Assembly (NCBI GenBank): GCA_934668695.1 | Contig: CAKUOD010000003.1 | Location: forward strand, 1 to 64,000 | Origin: an uncultured Collinsella sp. | Lineage (GTDB): Bacteria; Actinomycetota; Coriobacteriia; Coriobacteriales; Coriobacteriaceae | DNA: 64,000 nt | Reading direction: 5' to 3' | In this document: positions 43,321-52,111 of the stretch, piece after piece | Numbering within the stretch: position 1 is the first letter of the stretch | Layout of the letters: every line of letters starts with the position of its first letter | Translations under genes and position numbers: made by a program | The notes under the pieces: generated by a model | Databases searched by the model: none | Seen by the model: only the letters and a program-made list of their open reading frames with translations | Told to the model about the DNA's origin: nothing

Positions 43321-43511
43321 GTGCATTTTTTGGAGTATTCAGCAATGGCGTGTCCCGAAAGAGGCTAGAACGACTGTTTTAAGTGCCGCCGATGGCGTAA
43401 TTCGCCATCGGCGGCACTTATTTATGCCGATTGGGCGCAATATGAGCATCAAATAGGGCTTCGAAGACGGTGCGCGGTGCGCTTCGATGTTGAATACTCC
43501 CAAAAATGCAC
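43321..43511. mobile_element. MITE-like 191-base element
   Basis: Terminal inverted repeats of 24 bases (43321-43344 and 43488-43511, 22 matches) flank a central perfect 17-base hairpin (43381-43397 with 43403-43419). There is no coding capacity and no clear target-site duplication. It sits between the LacI gene and its first operator. Confidence 0.45.
43381..43419. terminator. Perfect 17-base hairpin after the LacI gene
   Basis: AAGTGCCGCCGATGGCG, loop TAATT, then the exact reverse complement, followed by ATTTATG. It may end transcription of the LacI gene although it lies 90 bases after the stop. Confidence 0.6.
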
Positions 43512-43645
43512 GGCGGAACATGACCCACCTGGCCAAAAGCGCTCAAGTTCGGTATTCGGGGACGCCTGCCAATTCGCAATACATACAAGTCACGGCTCCA
43601 GTAACCGTTGAACGGGCAAAATCGACCGTTCACCCCATGGTGGTT

Positions 43646-43661
43646 AGGTGAACGTTCACCT
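43646..43661. promoter_or_regulatory. Uronate operator 1 of uxaC
   Basis: AGGTGAACGTTCACCT is a perfect 16-base palindrome. TTCACC within it can act as a -35, with TAAGAT at 43679-43684 as -10 (18-base spacer). Confidence 0.8.
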
Positions 43662-43684
43662 TTTAAGTCGCAATGAACTAAGAT

Positions 43685-43698
43685 GGTGAACGTTCACC
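43685..43698. promoter_or_regulatory. Uronate operator 2 of uxaC
   Basis: GGTGAACGTTCACC, a perfect 14-base palindrome starting directly after the proposed -10. Its centre is 38 bases from operator 1. A CGGGTGCA/TGCACCCG hairpin follows in the leader at 43709-43727. Confidence 0.8.
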
Positions 43699-43751
43699 TA
43701 GAGGATAACGGGTGCAAGGTGCACCCGCTCCGCCAACAGAGGGGTTGTTTG

Positions 43752-45179
43752 ATGAAAAACTTCATGGACGATCAGGATTTCCTGCTGAGCACCAAGACCG
43801 GCGAGGAGCTGTTCCACAACTTTGCCGAGGGCATGCCCATCGTCGACTACCACTGCCACATCTCTCCCAAGGAGATCTGGGATGACAAGCGCTTCGAGAA
43901 CATCACCGAGGTTTGGCTGGGCGGCGACCACTACAAGTGGCGCCTGATGCGCGCCAACGGCGTTGACGAGCGCTTCATCACCGGCGATGCCCCTGCTCGC
44001 GAGAAGTTCCAGAAGTGGGCCGAGACCCTGGGTCGTTGCGTGGGCAACCCCGTCTTTGAGTGGAGCCACCTGGAGCTCAAGCGTTTCTTTGGCTACGAGG
44101 GCGTCCTCAACGGCAATACCGCCCAGGAGGTCTGGGACCTCGCCAACGCTAAGCTCGCCGAGGCCAGCTTCACCTGCCGCAACCTGATCAAGCAGTCCAA
44201 CGTCCGCATGATCTGCACTACCGACGACCCCGCCGACAGCTTTGAGTGGCACAAGAAGATTGCCGCCGACGAGAGCTTCGACGTCCAGGTCGTCCCGGCC
44301 ATGCGTCCCGACGCCGCTCTGCGCATCGAGCGTGGCCAGGAGTTCGCCGACTACTGCAAGCACCTCTCCGAGGTCGCTGGCGTTGAGGTCAACGACTTCG
44401 AGGACATGAAGGCTGCTATCTCCAAGCGCTACGACGTCGCCCACGAGCTGGGCTGCCGTGCCTCCGACCACGCGCTCGACTACGTTATGTATGTCCCGGC
44501 TACCGCCGAGGAGATCGAGGTCATCTTTGCCAAGGGCCTGGCCGCCGAGCCGCTCACCGAGGAAGAGGTCCTCAAGTACAAGACCGCCTTTATGCAGTTT
44601 GTCGCCGGCGAGTATGTCCGCCTGGGCTGGGCCATGCAGCTGCACTTTGGCTGCAAGCGCGACAACAACCGTGCCATGTTCGCCAAGCTGGGCCCCGACA
44701 CCGGTTACGACTGCATCTCCAACTACACGCCGTCTGACCAGCTTGCCGATTTCCTTAACTCCATCCAGGAGACCTGCGGCCTGCCCAAGACCATCCTGTA
44801 CAGCCTGAACCCCATCGATAACACCATGATCGATACCGTTATGGGCTGCTTCCAGGAGGCACCGACCGCCGGTAAGATCCAGAACGGTTCCGCTTGGTGG
44901 TTCAACGACAACGAGGTCGGCATGCGCGAGCAGCTCACGGCCCTTGCCAACGAGGGCGTTCTGGGCAACTTCGTCGGCATGCTCACCGACTCCCGTTCCT
45001 TCCTGTCCTATCCGCGTCACGAGTACTTCCGCCGCGTGCTGTGCAGTGTGATCGGTGAGTGGGTCGAGCAGGGCAAGTACCCGGCCGACATGGAGCTGCT
45101 GGGCACCATCGTGCGCGACATCAGCTACAACAACTCCGTCCGCTACTTCGGTTTTGACCTGGAGACCGTCGAGGCCTAA
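43752..45179 (+). CDS. uxaC: Glucuronate/galacturonate isomerase UxaC
   Basis: A 475-residue cytoplasmic isomerase that converts D-galacturonate to D-tagaturonate (and glucuronate to fructuronate). It shows the metal-binding MPIVDYHCHISPKEIWDD near residue 35, MRANGVDERFITG, RMICTTDDPADSFEWH, AMQLHFGCKRDNNRAMF and LTDSRSFLSYPRHEYFRR. ATG at 43752 has GAGGGG upstream; longer in-frame starts run into the operator. It is the first gene of uxaC-uxaB-uxaA and is preceded by two operators. Confidence 0.95.
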   Translation: MKNFMDDQDFLLSTKTGEELFHNFAEGMPIVDYHCHISPKEIWDDKRFENITEVWLGGDHYKWRLMRANGVDERFITGDAPAREKFQKWAETLGRCVGNPVFEWSHLELKRFFGYEGVLNGNTAQEVWDLANAKLAEASFTCRNLIKQSNVRMICTTDDPADSFEWHKKIAADESFDVQVVPAMRPDAALRIERGQEFADYCKHLSEVAGVEVNDFEDMKAAISKRYDVAHELGCRASDHALDYVMYVPATAEEIEVIFAKGLAAEPLTEEEVLKYKTAFMQFVAGEYVRLGWAMQLHFGCKRDNNRAMFAKLGPDTGYDCISNYTPSDQLADFLNSIQETCGLPKTILYSLNPIDNTMIDTVMGCFQEAPTAGKIQNGSAWWFNDNEVGMREQLTALANEGVLGNFVGMLTDSRSFLSYPRHEYFRRVLCSVIGEWVEQGKYPADMELLGTIVRDISYNNSVRYFGFDLETVEA

Positions 45180-45275
45180 GTCCGCACCGAGCCACATCGA
45201 ACCCGGGAGCGCCGTCGCCACACGCGGCGCCTCCGGCAAGCTTTCACGCTAACAAACGCCTAAGGAGATACATAG

Positions 45276-46790
45276 ATGGAGAACATCAGCTACGAGACGC
45301 TCGAGAAGATCGGTTATAAGGGTTACGTGCTGCCCAAGGACGCCCCCGAGAAGGTCCTGCAGTTTGGCGAGGGCAACTTCCTGCGCGCTTTCGTGGACCG
45401 CTTCTTTGACATGGGCAACGAGGCCACCGGCTGGAACGGCAAGGTCGTCATGGTGCAGCCCATCAGCGGTGCCTTTGGCTTTGCCGACGGCATCAATGCC
45501 CAGGACGACCTGTACACCGTGCTGGTGCGCGGCAAGGAGAACGGCAACACGGTCGATGAGTCCCGCGTGATCAGCGCTTGCAGCCGCTGCCTCAACCCGT
45601 ACCGCGAGGACGACTACCGCGCCATGATGGAGGTCGCCGTCTCCGACGACCTGGAGATCATCGTCTCCAACACCACCGAGGCCGGCATCGCCTACGATCC
45701 GTCCTGCAAGGCCGATGACATGCCGCCCGCGAGCTTCCCGGCCAAGCTGGCCCAGGTGCTCCACAACCGCTGGGCTGCCGGTAAGCCGGGCGTCATCGTG
45801 CTCGCCTGCGAGCTCATCGACCACAACGGCGAGGAGCTGCTGCGCATCATGAACCAGTACGTGAGCGACTGGAGCTGGGAGGACGAGTTCTCGCAGTGGA
45901 TGGCCAATGACTGCACCATCTGCACCACGCTCGTCGACACCATCGTTCCCGGCCGCATCCGCGACCCCAAGGAGGCCGCTGCGGTTGCCGAGCGTCTGGG
46001 CTACGAGGATCCCTTCCTGGCCGTGCGCGAGCCCTTCCAGATGTGGGGCATCCAGGGCGATGAGTCGCTCAAGGAGCGTCTGCCCTTCGTGAAGGCCGGC
46101 CTGCCGGGCGTCTTTGTGACCCCCGACGTCACCCCGTACAAGAAGCGCAAGGTCCGCATCCTTAACGGTGCCCATACCGCCTTTGTTCCGGGTTCTTGGG
46201 TTGCCGGTTTTGACATCGTGCGCGACTGCATGCACGACGAGACCATCCGCGGCTATATGAACACCATGCTCTACGACGAGGTCATCCCGACGCTTGCCGC
46301 CGACCTGGATGTCGAGGACTGCAAGGCCTTTGCCGCCGCCGTCGAGAACCGCTTCGATAACCCGTTTATCGACCACGTGCTGCTCTCCATCTGCCTCAAC
46401 TCCACTGCCAAGTGGCGTGCCCGCGACCTGCCCACGCTCAAGGACTATGTTGCCGAGACCGGTAACCTGCCCAAGTGCCTGTCCACGAGCCTGGCCACGC
46501 TCATCGCGTTCTACACGCAGGAGCTCGTGTCCCGCGAGGGTGACGGCCTGCACCTGCGTCGCGCCGACGGCACCGAGTACACCGCTCAGGACGACGCCTT
46601 CGTGCTCGATTTCTACGCCGCCCACGCCGGCGCCGACGATGCCGAGTTGGTGCACGACGTGCTCACCAACGAGCAGATGTGGGGCGAGGACCTGACTCAG
46701 ATCGCCGGTCTTGAGGAGTTTGTCGTCAACGCGCTCGCGGTCGTGCGTGCCGAGGGCGTCAAGCAGGCATTCGCCAACGCCCAGGCCTAA
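45276..46790 (+). CDS. uxaB: Tagaturonate reductase UxaB
   Basis: A 504-residue NADH-dependent enzyme of the mannitol-dehydrogenase-like family that reduces D-tagaturonate to D-altronate. The N-terminal nucleotide-binding part holds VLQFGEGNFLRAFVDRFFD; the C-terminal half holds KKRKVRILNGAHTAFVPGS and FIDHVLLSICLNSTAKWRAR. The Lys-Asn-His pattern typical of the family is partly visible (KKRKVRILNGAH). It lies 96 bases after uxaC; TAAGGAGA precedes the ATG. It could act on fructuronate as UxuB does, but the sequence style and neighbours favour UxaB. Confidence 0.92.
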   Translation: MENISYETLEKIGYKGYVLPKDAPEKVLQFGEGNFLRAFVDRFFDMGNEATGWNGKVVMVQPISGAFGFADGINAQDDLYTVLVRGKENGNTVDESRVISACSRCLNPYREDDYRAMMEVAVSDDLEIIVSNTTEAGIAYDPSCKADDMPPASFPAKLAQVLHNRWAAGKPGVIVLACELIDHNGEELLRIMNQYVSDWSWEDEFSQWMANDCTICTTLVDTIVPGRIRDPKEAAAVAERLGYEDPFLAVREPFQMWGIQGDESLKERLPFVKAGLPGVFVTPDVTPYKKRKVRILNGAHTAFVPGSWVAGFDIVRDCMHDETIRGYMNTMLYDEVIPTLAADLDVEDCKAFAAAVENRFDNPFIDHVLLSICLNSTAKWRARDLPTLKDYVAETGNLPKCLSTSLATLIAFYTQELVSREGDGLHLRRADGTEYTAQDDAFVLDFYAAHAGADDAELVHDVLTNEQMWGEDLTQIAGLEEFVVNALAVVRAEGVKQAFANAQA

Positions 46791-46868
46791 ATCCTTTTGT
46801 GCGCCCGCCGGCCAACCGGTGGGCGCCGCTCGATTTTTGCTCAACCTGTAGGGTTAGGACTCTTTGTA

Positions 46869-48353
46869 ATGAACACTATCCAGATCAATCCGGCCGATAA
46901 CGTGATTGTTGCGCTGTCGCCGCTCGCCAAGGGCACCGCCGTCGCGGTCCCCGGCGTGGGCGAGGTCGTGGCCGTGGAGGATATCCCGCAGGGCCACAAG
47001 ATGGCCGTGCGCGCGATTGCCGCGGGGGAGGACGTCATCAAGTACGGCCTGCCCATCGGACACGTGACGGGCGATATCCAGCCCGGTCAGTGGCTCCACA
47101 CGCACAATGTGAAGACCAACCTTTCGGGTGAGGTCGAGTACGCCTACAACCCCACGCATCCGGTCGTAAATCCCGTTGAGCCCGAGACCTTTATGGGCTT
47201 CCGCCGCGCCGACGGCCGTGCCGCTACGCGCAACGAGCTGTGGATCATCCCCACGGTCGGCTGTGTCAACGAGGTCGCGCGCGCCATGTGCGAGCAGGCT
47301 CAGGATTTGGTCGAGGGTTCGCTCGAGGGCGTCTATTACTTCCCACATCCCTTCGGCTGCTCGCAGACCGGTGCCGACCACGCCCAGACGCGTCGTCTGC
47401 TGGTGGCGCTCTCGCGTCACCCCAATGCGGCGGGCGTGCTGTTCCTGTCGCTCGGTTGCGAAAACTGCACGCATCAGCAGGTGCTCGACGAGCTCGGTGA
47501 CTTCGATCACGAGCGCGTCCGCTTCCTCACCTGCCAGGACGTTGCCGACGAGCAGGTCGAGGGCCACAAGATCCTGGCTGAGCTGGCCGACCTCGCCAAG
47601 CAGGCCAAGCGCGAGCCCATTCCAGCTTCCGAGTTGGTCATCGGTCTTAAGTGCGGCGGTTCCGACGGTCTTTCGGGCATTACCGCCAACCCCACGATCG
47701 GTCGCGTGAGCGATATGGTTGTTGCCCGCGGTGGTACGTCGGTGCTAACCGAGGTTCCCGAGATGTTTGGTGCCGAGAGCATCCTGCTCGACCGTTGCGA
47801 GGACGAGCAGGTGTTCAACGCCGCCTCCGACATGCTCAACGGCTTTAAGGACTACTTTATCAGCCACGGCGAGGTCGTCTACGAAAACCCGAGCCCCGGC
47901 AACAAGGACGGCGGCATCACCACGCTCGAGGACAAGAGCTGCGGTTGCGTGCAAAAGGGTGGCTCTGCGCCCATCGTCGACGTGCTGCCGTATGCTGGCC
48001 AGGCTACCAAGCATGGCCTGAACATGCTGTGTGGCCCTGGCAACGATATGGTGTCGACCACGGCCCTTACGGCCGCCGGCTGCCACGTGATTCTGTTCTC
48101 CACCGGTCGCGGTACGCCGTTTGGCGCGCCGGCGCCCACCCTCAAGGTGTTCACCAACCAGCGTCTGTGCGACCATAAGGCCAACTGGATGGACTTCAAC
48201 GCCGGTGTGGTGGCTACGGGCGAGCGTACGCTCGATGAGGCTGCCGGTGACCTGTATCAGCTGGTGCTGGACACGGCGAGCGGCAAGCTCACAAGTGCCG
48301 AGCGTCGCGGCTGCCACGAGATCAGCATCTGGAAGGACGGCGTCTGCCTGTAG
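46869..48353 (+). CDS. uxaA: Altronate dehydratase UxaA
   Basis: A 494-residue iron-dependent dehydratase converting D-altronate to 2-keto-3-deoxygluconate. The N-terminal SAF domain (residues 1-95) is fused to the catalytic part: FMGFRRADGRAATRNELWII, FPHPFGCSQTGADHAQT, LKCGGSDGLSGITANPT, and Cys-rich segments near SCGCVQKGG. ATG at 46869 (MNTIQINP) is chosen; an upstream TTG extension is non-homologous. It closes the uxaCBA operon and is followed by a strong terminator. KDG kinase and KDPG aldolase are not in the window. Confidence 0.95.
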   Translation: MNTIQINPADNVIVALSPLAKGTAVAVPGVGEVVAVEDIPQGHKMAVRAIAAGEDVIKYGLPIGHVTGDIQPGQWLHTHNVKTNLSGEVEYAYNPTHPVVNPVEPETFMGFRRADGRAATRNELWIIPTVGCVNEVARAMCEQAQDLVEGSLEGVYYFPHPFGCSQTGADHAQTRRLLVALSRHPNAAGVLFLSLGCENCTHQQVLDELGDFDHERVRFLTCQDVADEQVEGHKILAELADLAKQAKREPIPASELVIGLKCGGSDGLSGITANPTIGRVSDMVVARGGTSVLTEVPEMFGAESILLDRCEDEQVFNAASDMLNGFKDYFISHGEVVYENPSPGNKDGGITTLEDKSCGCVQKGGSAPIVDVLPYAGQATKHGLNMLCGPGNDMVSTTALTAAGCHVILFSTGRGTPFGAPAPTLKVFTNQRLCDHKANWMDFNAGVVATGERTLDEAAGDLYQLVLDTASGKLTSAERRGCHEISIWKDGVCL

Positions 48354-48384
48354 CGGCAAGCGCATCCGAGCATAGTTCCTATAT

Positions 48385-48422
48385 AACGGTCCCGTCGGGA
48401 GTAGTCCCGGCGGGACCGTTTT
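48385..48422 (+). terminator. Terminator of uxaA
   Basis: AACGGTCCCGTCGGGA, loop GTAG, TCCCGGCGGGACCGTT, then TT. One pair is G-U. Confidence 0.9.
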
Positions 48423-48452
48423 GCTTACGGCGTGCGTAAAAAGGAAATTACA

Positions 48453-48465
48453 ATAAACGTTCACC
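48453..48465. promoter_or_regulatory. Distal uronate operator of the symporter gene
   Basis: ATAAACGTTCACC has one perfect half (CGTTCACC) and one degenerate half. Its centre is 121 bases upstream of the main site. Confidence 0.5.
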
Positions 48466-48572
48466 TTTTTTCTATTTGTCCAATATGACACCTTTACCAG
48501 CAAAAAATAGGGCCATGGGCCTCAATTGTGTCCGTTCAGCGGTAAAAACCGACCGTTCGGGGATAATATGCA

Positions 48573-48587
48573 AGTGAACGTTCACCT
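48573..48587. promoter_or_regulatory. Main uronate operator of the symporter gene
   Basis: AGTGAACGTTCACCT contains the perfect GTGAACGTTCAC palindrome. TTCACC inside it is 17 bases from CATAAT (48604-48609), repeating the promoter geometry of uxaC. Confidence 0.78.
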
Positions 48588-48612
48588 GATGCAAGCAATC
48601 GCGCATAATCTA

Positions 48613-48627
48613 GCTAAACGTTCACCC
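48613..48627. promoter_or_regulatory. Proximal uronate operator of the symporter gene
   Basis: GCTAAACGTTCACCC has one perfect half. The centre lies 40 bases from the main site, just after the proposed -10. Confidence 0.6.
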
Positions 48628-48704
48628 TGAACGACATGCAGACAAACGTCGGTATGGACTCCAACGTCTTGTTCCAAGACAATCGAGAAAAGAGAGGGAG
48701 CTCG

Positions 48705-50264
48705 ATGACTAACAAGATCGGTAAAAAGCGCAAGATCACATTCTGGACGCGCCTGGGCTTTGGTATGGGCGGCATGCTCAATTCCGGCGCCCTGAGCTTT
48801 ACGCACAGCTACATGGTGCTGTTCCTGTCCACGGAGTGCGGTCTGTCCGCAGGCGAGGCGGCTCTGATCAGCTCGTTCGCCATTTACCTCAACGCCATCC
48901 TTTGCCCGCTGATGGGTTTCGTGGCCGATAACTTCTACGCCACCAAGGTCGGCCGCATCTTCGGTCGTCGCCGTTTCTGGATTCTGCTGGCTATCCCGAT
49001 GATGATCGCCGAGCCGCTCATCTTCGTCGCCACGCCGTTTGGCTTCCCGTACTACTTCGCGCTGTACCTGATCTACAACGTCGCGTACACGTTCTGCACC
49101 GCCAACCTGTCGCCGCTGACCATCGAGATGACCGACGACTTCAAGGAGCGTACGTACCTCACCGGCTACAAGCACCTCTTTGGTAACGCCGCCGGCTTCC
49201 TGATGGCTGCACTCGTCGGCTTCGGCTTTGGTACCTTCGGCGAGACCAACCCGTTCAGCTACTTCATCATCGCCTCGATCAACGCTTCGGTCATGGCAAT
49301 CTCGCTGCTCTGCGTCTACCTGTCCACCTGGGAGCACACCCCCGAGGAGGTCGCTCAGGAGAAGATCGAGAGCGTCGGCGAGGGCATCAAGAAGTTCTTC
49401 ATCGACGTCGTTTCCACCTTCCGCAACAAGTCCTTCCGTAAGGTTCTGTACGCACAGGTCTCCACGAAGCTCGCTGCTGCCTGCTGGTCTGCCTGCCTGT
49501 CCTTCTTCATCGTCTACTGCCTGCAGATTCCTAAGTCCTACGAGTCCGTGATGGAGATGCCCGGTAAGGTCGTCGCTATCGTCTGCACCGCTATCTGGGT
49601 TGCCCTCATGGCCAAGAAGGGCTTCCACAAGTCTTGGTACCTGGCCAACGTCGGTTGCGCCGCGTGCATCATCGCGTACAACTACTTCGCCTTCGGTCAG
49701 ATCAACGGCACCTCCACGGTCGCCATCGCCATGATCGCCTACCCCATCATCTTCGCTATCTGGAAGTTCTTCTACGTTGGCTTCCAGTACCTGCCCGACG
49801 TCCTGCTCAACTACATCCCCGATGTCGATGAGCTCATCACCCTGCGTCGTCGCGAGGGCATCTACAGCTCCGCTCAGCAGCTCTGCCAGCAGATCGCCCA
49901 GGCTGTCGCCGTCAACGCATGGGCTATCGTCCTCGCTGCCTCCGGCTTCATTCAGACCGCCGGCAACAGCGACGCCGTGACCCAGCCCGCCACCGTGCCT
50001 CTGTACATCTGCGGCTACATGCTCATCGGCTGCGCCGGCTTCTTCCTGCTCGCAGCTGTCCTCGCCCGCGGCATCAAGATCGACAAGGAGCAGTGCGACA
50101 TCCTCTGCGACGAGATCAAGCGCGTCAAGGAGGGCGGCAAGATGGCCGACGTCAAGCCCGAGGTCAAGGCGCTCTGCGAGGAGCTCTCCGGCTTCAAGTA
50201 TGAGGACTGCTTCGCTCACAACAACGTTGGCTTCCAGGACGGCAGCGTGACGCCCGCCGAGTAG
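48705..50264 (+). CDS. GPH-family (MelB-like) sugar symporter
   Basis: A 519-residue carrier with about twelve helices, of the glycoside-pentoside-hexuronide:cation symporter family. The N-terminus is basic (MTNKIGKKRKITFWTRLGFG), and the loop after helix 2 has GRIFGRRRFWILLAIPMM. A cytoplasmic C-terminal extension of about 60 residues (DKEQCDILCDEIKRVKEGGK) is longer than usual. ATG at 48705 has GAGAGGGAG upstream. It is controlled by three putative LacI operators and lies between uronate and pectin-hydrolase genes. The likely cargo is galacturonate or short oligogalacturonides; it is the only importer in the locus. Confidence 0.9.
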   Translation: MTNKIGKKRKITFWTRLGFGMGGMLNSGALSFTHSYMVLFLSTECGLSAGEAALISSFAIYLNAILCPLMGFVADNFYATKVGRIFGRRRFWILLAIPMMIAEPLIFVATPFGFPYYFALYLIYNVAYTFCTANLSPLTIEMTDDFKERTYLTGYKHLFGNAAGFLMAALVGFGFGTFGETNPFSYFIIASINASVMAISLLCVYLSTWEHTPEEVAQEKIESVGEGIKKFFIDVVSTFRNKSFRKVLYAQVSTKLAAACWSACLSFFIVYCLQIPKSYESVMEMPGKVVAIVCTAIWVALMAKKGFHKSWYLANVGCAACIIAYNYFAFGQINGTSTVAIAMIAYPIIFAIWKFFYVGFQYLPDVLLNYIPDVDELITLRRREGIYSSAQQLCQQIAQAVAVNAWAIVLAASGFIQTAGNSDAVTQPATVPLYICGYMLIGCAGFFLLAAVLARGIKIDKEQCDILCDEIKRVKEGGKMADVKPEVKALCEELSGFKYEDCFAHNNVGFQDGSVTPAE

Positions 50265-50287
50265 GGCTAGCCTATCGTTCAAACCAC

Positions 50288-50332
50288 AGGGCCGTGCCAC
50301 CGGATATCCGCCGGCAGGTACGGCCCTTTTTT
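50288..50332 (+). terminator. Terminator of the symporter gene
   Basis: AGGGCCGTGCC and GGTACGGCCCT form the stem with an inner CCGG dyad, followed by six T. Confidence 0.85.
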
Positions 50333-50381
50333 GCAACAGCGTACAATTAACTCTTAGAGAATCTTTTTGAGGGAGAAATCC

Positions 50382-51977
50382 ATGGAGACGAACGTTATCT
50401 GGCGCAACGCCCGCGCGGCCGTGATCGAGCTCGACGACGGCGGCTACTTTACTTGCGCCGATACGTGGGAGATCTTTGTCAACGACGAGCCCGCCGGCAC
50501 CACGAATAAGGTCGAGACCTATGTCGACGGCCTGGTTCCCGGCAAGCGCAACCTGGTTCGCTTTGTCTGCGGCGAGCGCGAGCTGAGCGTCGGCGTCACC
50601 ACGCCTGCCGAGCCTTTTACCATCGACGTTCGCGATTGCGGCGCCAAGGGCGATGCCGAGCACGACGACACCACCAACATCCAGGCCGCCATCATGGCCT
50701 GCCCCAAGGGTGGCCGCGTGCTGATTCCCGCCGGTAACTACCGCATCAAGTCCCTCTTCCTTAAGAGCGATATCAATATTGAGCTTGCCGAGGGTGCCGT
50801 GCTGTTGGCCCGCCACGATCGCGCGGCACTTGCCTACATCCCCGGTACGGTCAAGGGCGACGAGGGCGCCGGTTACGCCGGTACCGACATGACCCCGCTG
50901 GGCCGCTGGGAGGGCGAGAGCTTTGCAACCTATTGCTCCACCTTTACCGGCCTGAGCGTGCACGACGTGTGCATCTATGGCCGCGGTGCAATTGACGGCC
51001 AGACCGATTTTGCCGAGGACAACTGGTGGAACAAGGACTTTAAGAACATCTTCCGTCCCGAGGAGGGCCGCGAGGTCGCCCGTCCGCGCATGATTTTCCT
51101 GTCCGAGTGCGAGAACGTGAGTCTGGCAGGCTTCACCGTCCGCAACAGCCCGGCATGGAACATCCACCCCATCCTGTGCGAGCACGTCGATGCGCTCTGC
51201 CTGTCCATCGAGGGCCCCAAGAACTCCCACAACACCGACGGCTTCGATCCCGAGAGCTGCGGCTTTGTTCGCATCTTGGGCTGCCAGTTCTCGGTGGGCG
51301 ACGACTGCATCGCCATCAAGAGCGGCAAGCTGGGCATTGAGCCCGAGCTTCGCCCCGCAACGCACGACGTGCTGATCTCGCACTGCTACATGCACGATGG
51401 CCACGGCGCCGTGGTCCTGGGTTCCGAGGCCGCCGGTGGCATCAAGGACCTTACCGTGAGCAAGTGCCTGTTCGAGCGCACGGACCGCGGCCTGCGCGTC
51501 AAGACCCGTCGCGGCCGCGGCAAGGACGCCGTCAACGAGGGCATCACCTTCGAGCACATTCGTATGGACAAGGTGCTCACGCCCTTCGTGGTCAACTCGT
51601 TCTACTTCTGCGACAAGGACGGCAAGACCGATTACGTCCAGAACCGCGAGGCGCTGCCCGTTGACGACCGCACGCCCGGCTTTGGCGCCACGACGTTCCG
51701 CGATATCGAGGCCACCAACTGCCATGCCGCCGCGGCCTACATCACGGGCCTGCCCGAGAGCAAGGTGACGCGCCTGACGTTCCAGGATGTCCACGTGACC
51801 TTCGCGGCGGATGCTGAGCCCTTTGTCCCGGCTATGGCTTGCGGCGTTGAGCCCATGGTGCGCCAGGGCATCATCGCGCAGAACGTGGCCGTGCTTGACC
51901 TGCAAAATGTGAGTATCGAGGGCCAGGACGGCGAGGAGTTGCAGCTCCAAAACGTCGACAAGGTTGTGCGCGCGTAA
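50382..51977 (+). CDS. GH28 polygalacturonase-type glycoside hydrolase
   Basis: A 531-residue parallel beta-helix hydrolase that cuts alpha-1,4-galacturonan. An N-terminal beta domain (about 1-85) precedes the helix, which starts at FTIDVRDCGAKGDAEHDDT. The family's active-site motifs are present: SHNTDGFDPESC (NTD), VGDDCIAIKSG (DD), HDGHGAVVLGSE (GHG) and RGLRVKTRRG (RxK). There is no signal peptide, so it is probably cytoplasmic, acting on imported oligomers, perhaps as an exo-enzyme. ATG at 50382 has GAGGGAG upstream. No uronate operator is found in its own leader. Confidence 0.93.
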   Translation: METNVIWRNARAAVIELDDGGYFTCADTWEIFVNDEPAGTTNKVETYVDGLVPGKRNLVRFVCGERELSVGVTTPAEPFTIDVRDCGAKGDAEHDDTTNIQAAIMACPKGGRVLIPAGNYRIKSLFLKSDINIELAEGAVLLARHDRAALAYIPGTVKGDEGAGYAGTDMTPLGRWEGESFATYCSTFTGLSVHDVCIYGRGAIDGQTDFAEDNWWNKDFKNIFRPEEGREVARPRMIFLSECENVSLAGFTVRNSPAWNIHPILCEHVDALCLSIEGPKNSHNTDGFDPESCGFVRILGCQFSVGDDCIAIKSGKLGIEPELRPATHDVLISHCYMHDGHGAVVLGSEAAGGIKDLTVSKCLFERTDRGLRVKTRRGRGKDAVNEGITFEHIRMDKVLTPFVVNSFYFCDKDGKTDYVQNREALPVDDRTPGFGATTFRDIEATNCHAAAAYITGLPESKVTRLTFQDVHVTFAADAEPFVPAMACGVEPMVRQGIIAQNVAVLDLQNVSIEGQDGEELQLQNVDKVVRA

Positions 51978-52000
51978 GCGTCTGCTCCTAAACAATCGAA

Positions 52001-52069
52001 TCCGGCATGTTGTGACGTGCGATGGACGGGGCCTTCCCGACCCATCGCACGTGCTCTTTATATGCCGGA
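52001..52069. repeat. Nested inverted repeat between GH28 and esterase genes
   Basis: TCCGGCAT (52001-52008) pairs with ATGCCGGA (52062-52069). Inside, ACGTGCGATGG (52015-52025) pairs with CCATCGCACGT (52042-52052). There is no T-run after the outer stem, but CTCTTTAT follows the inner one. Confidence 0.7.
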
Positions 52070-52111
52070 ACTGCAGCGTAGGCGGTCCGCGACGAAAGGG
52101 CGTAGCGACTG

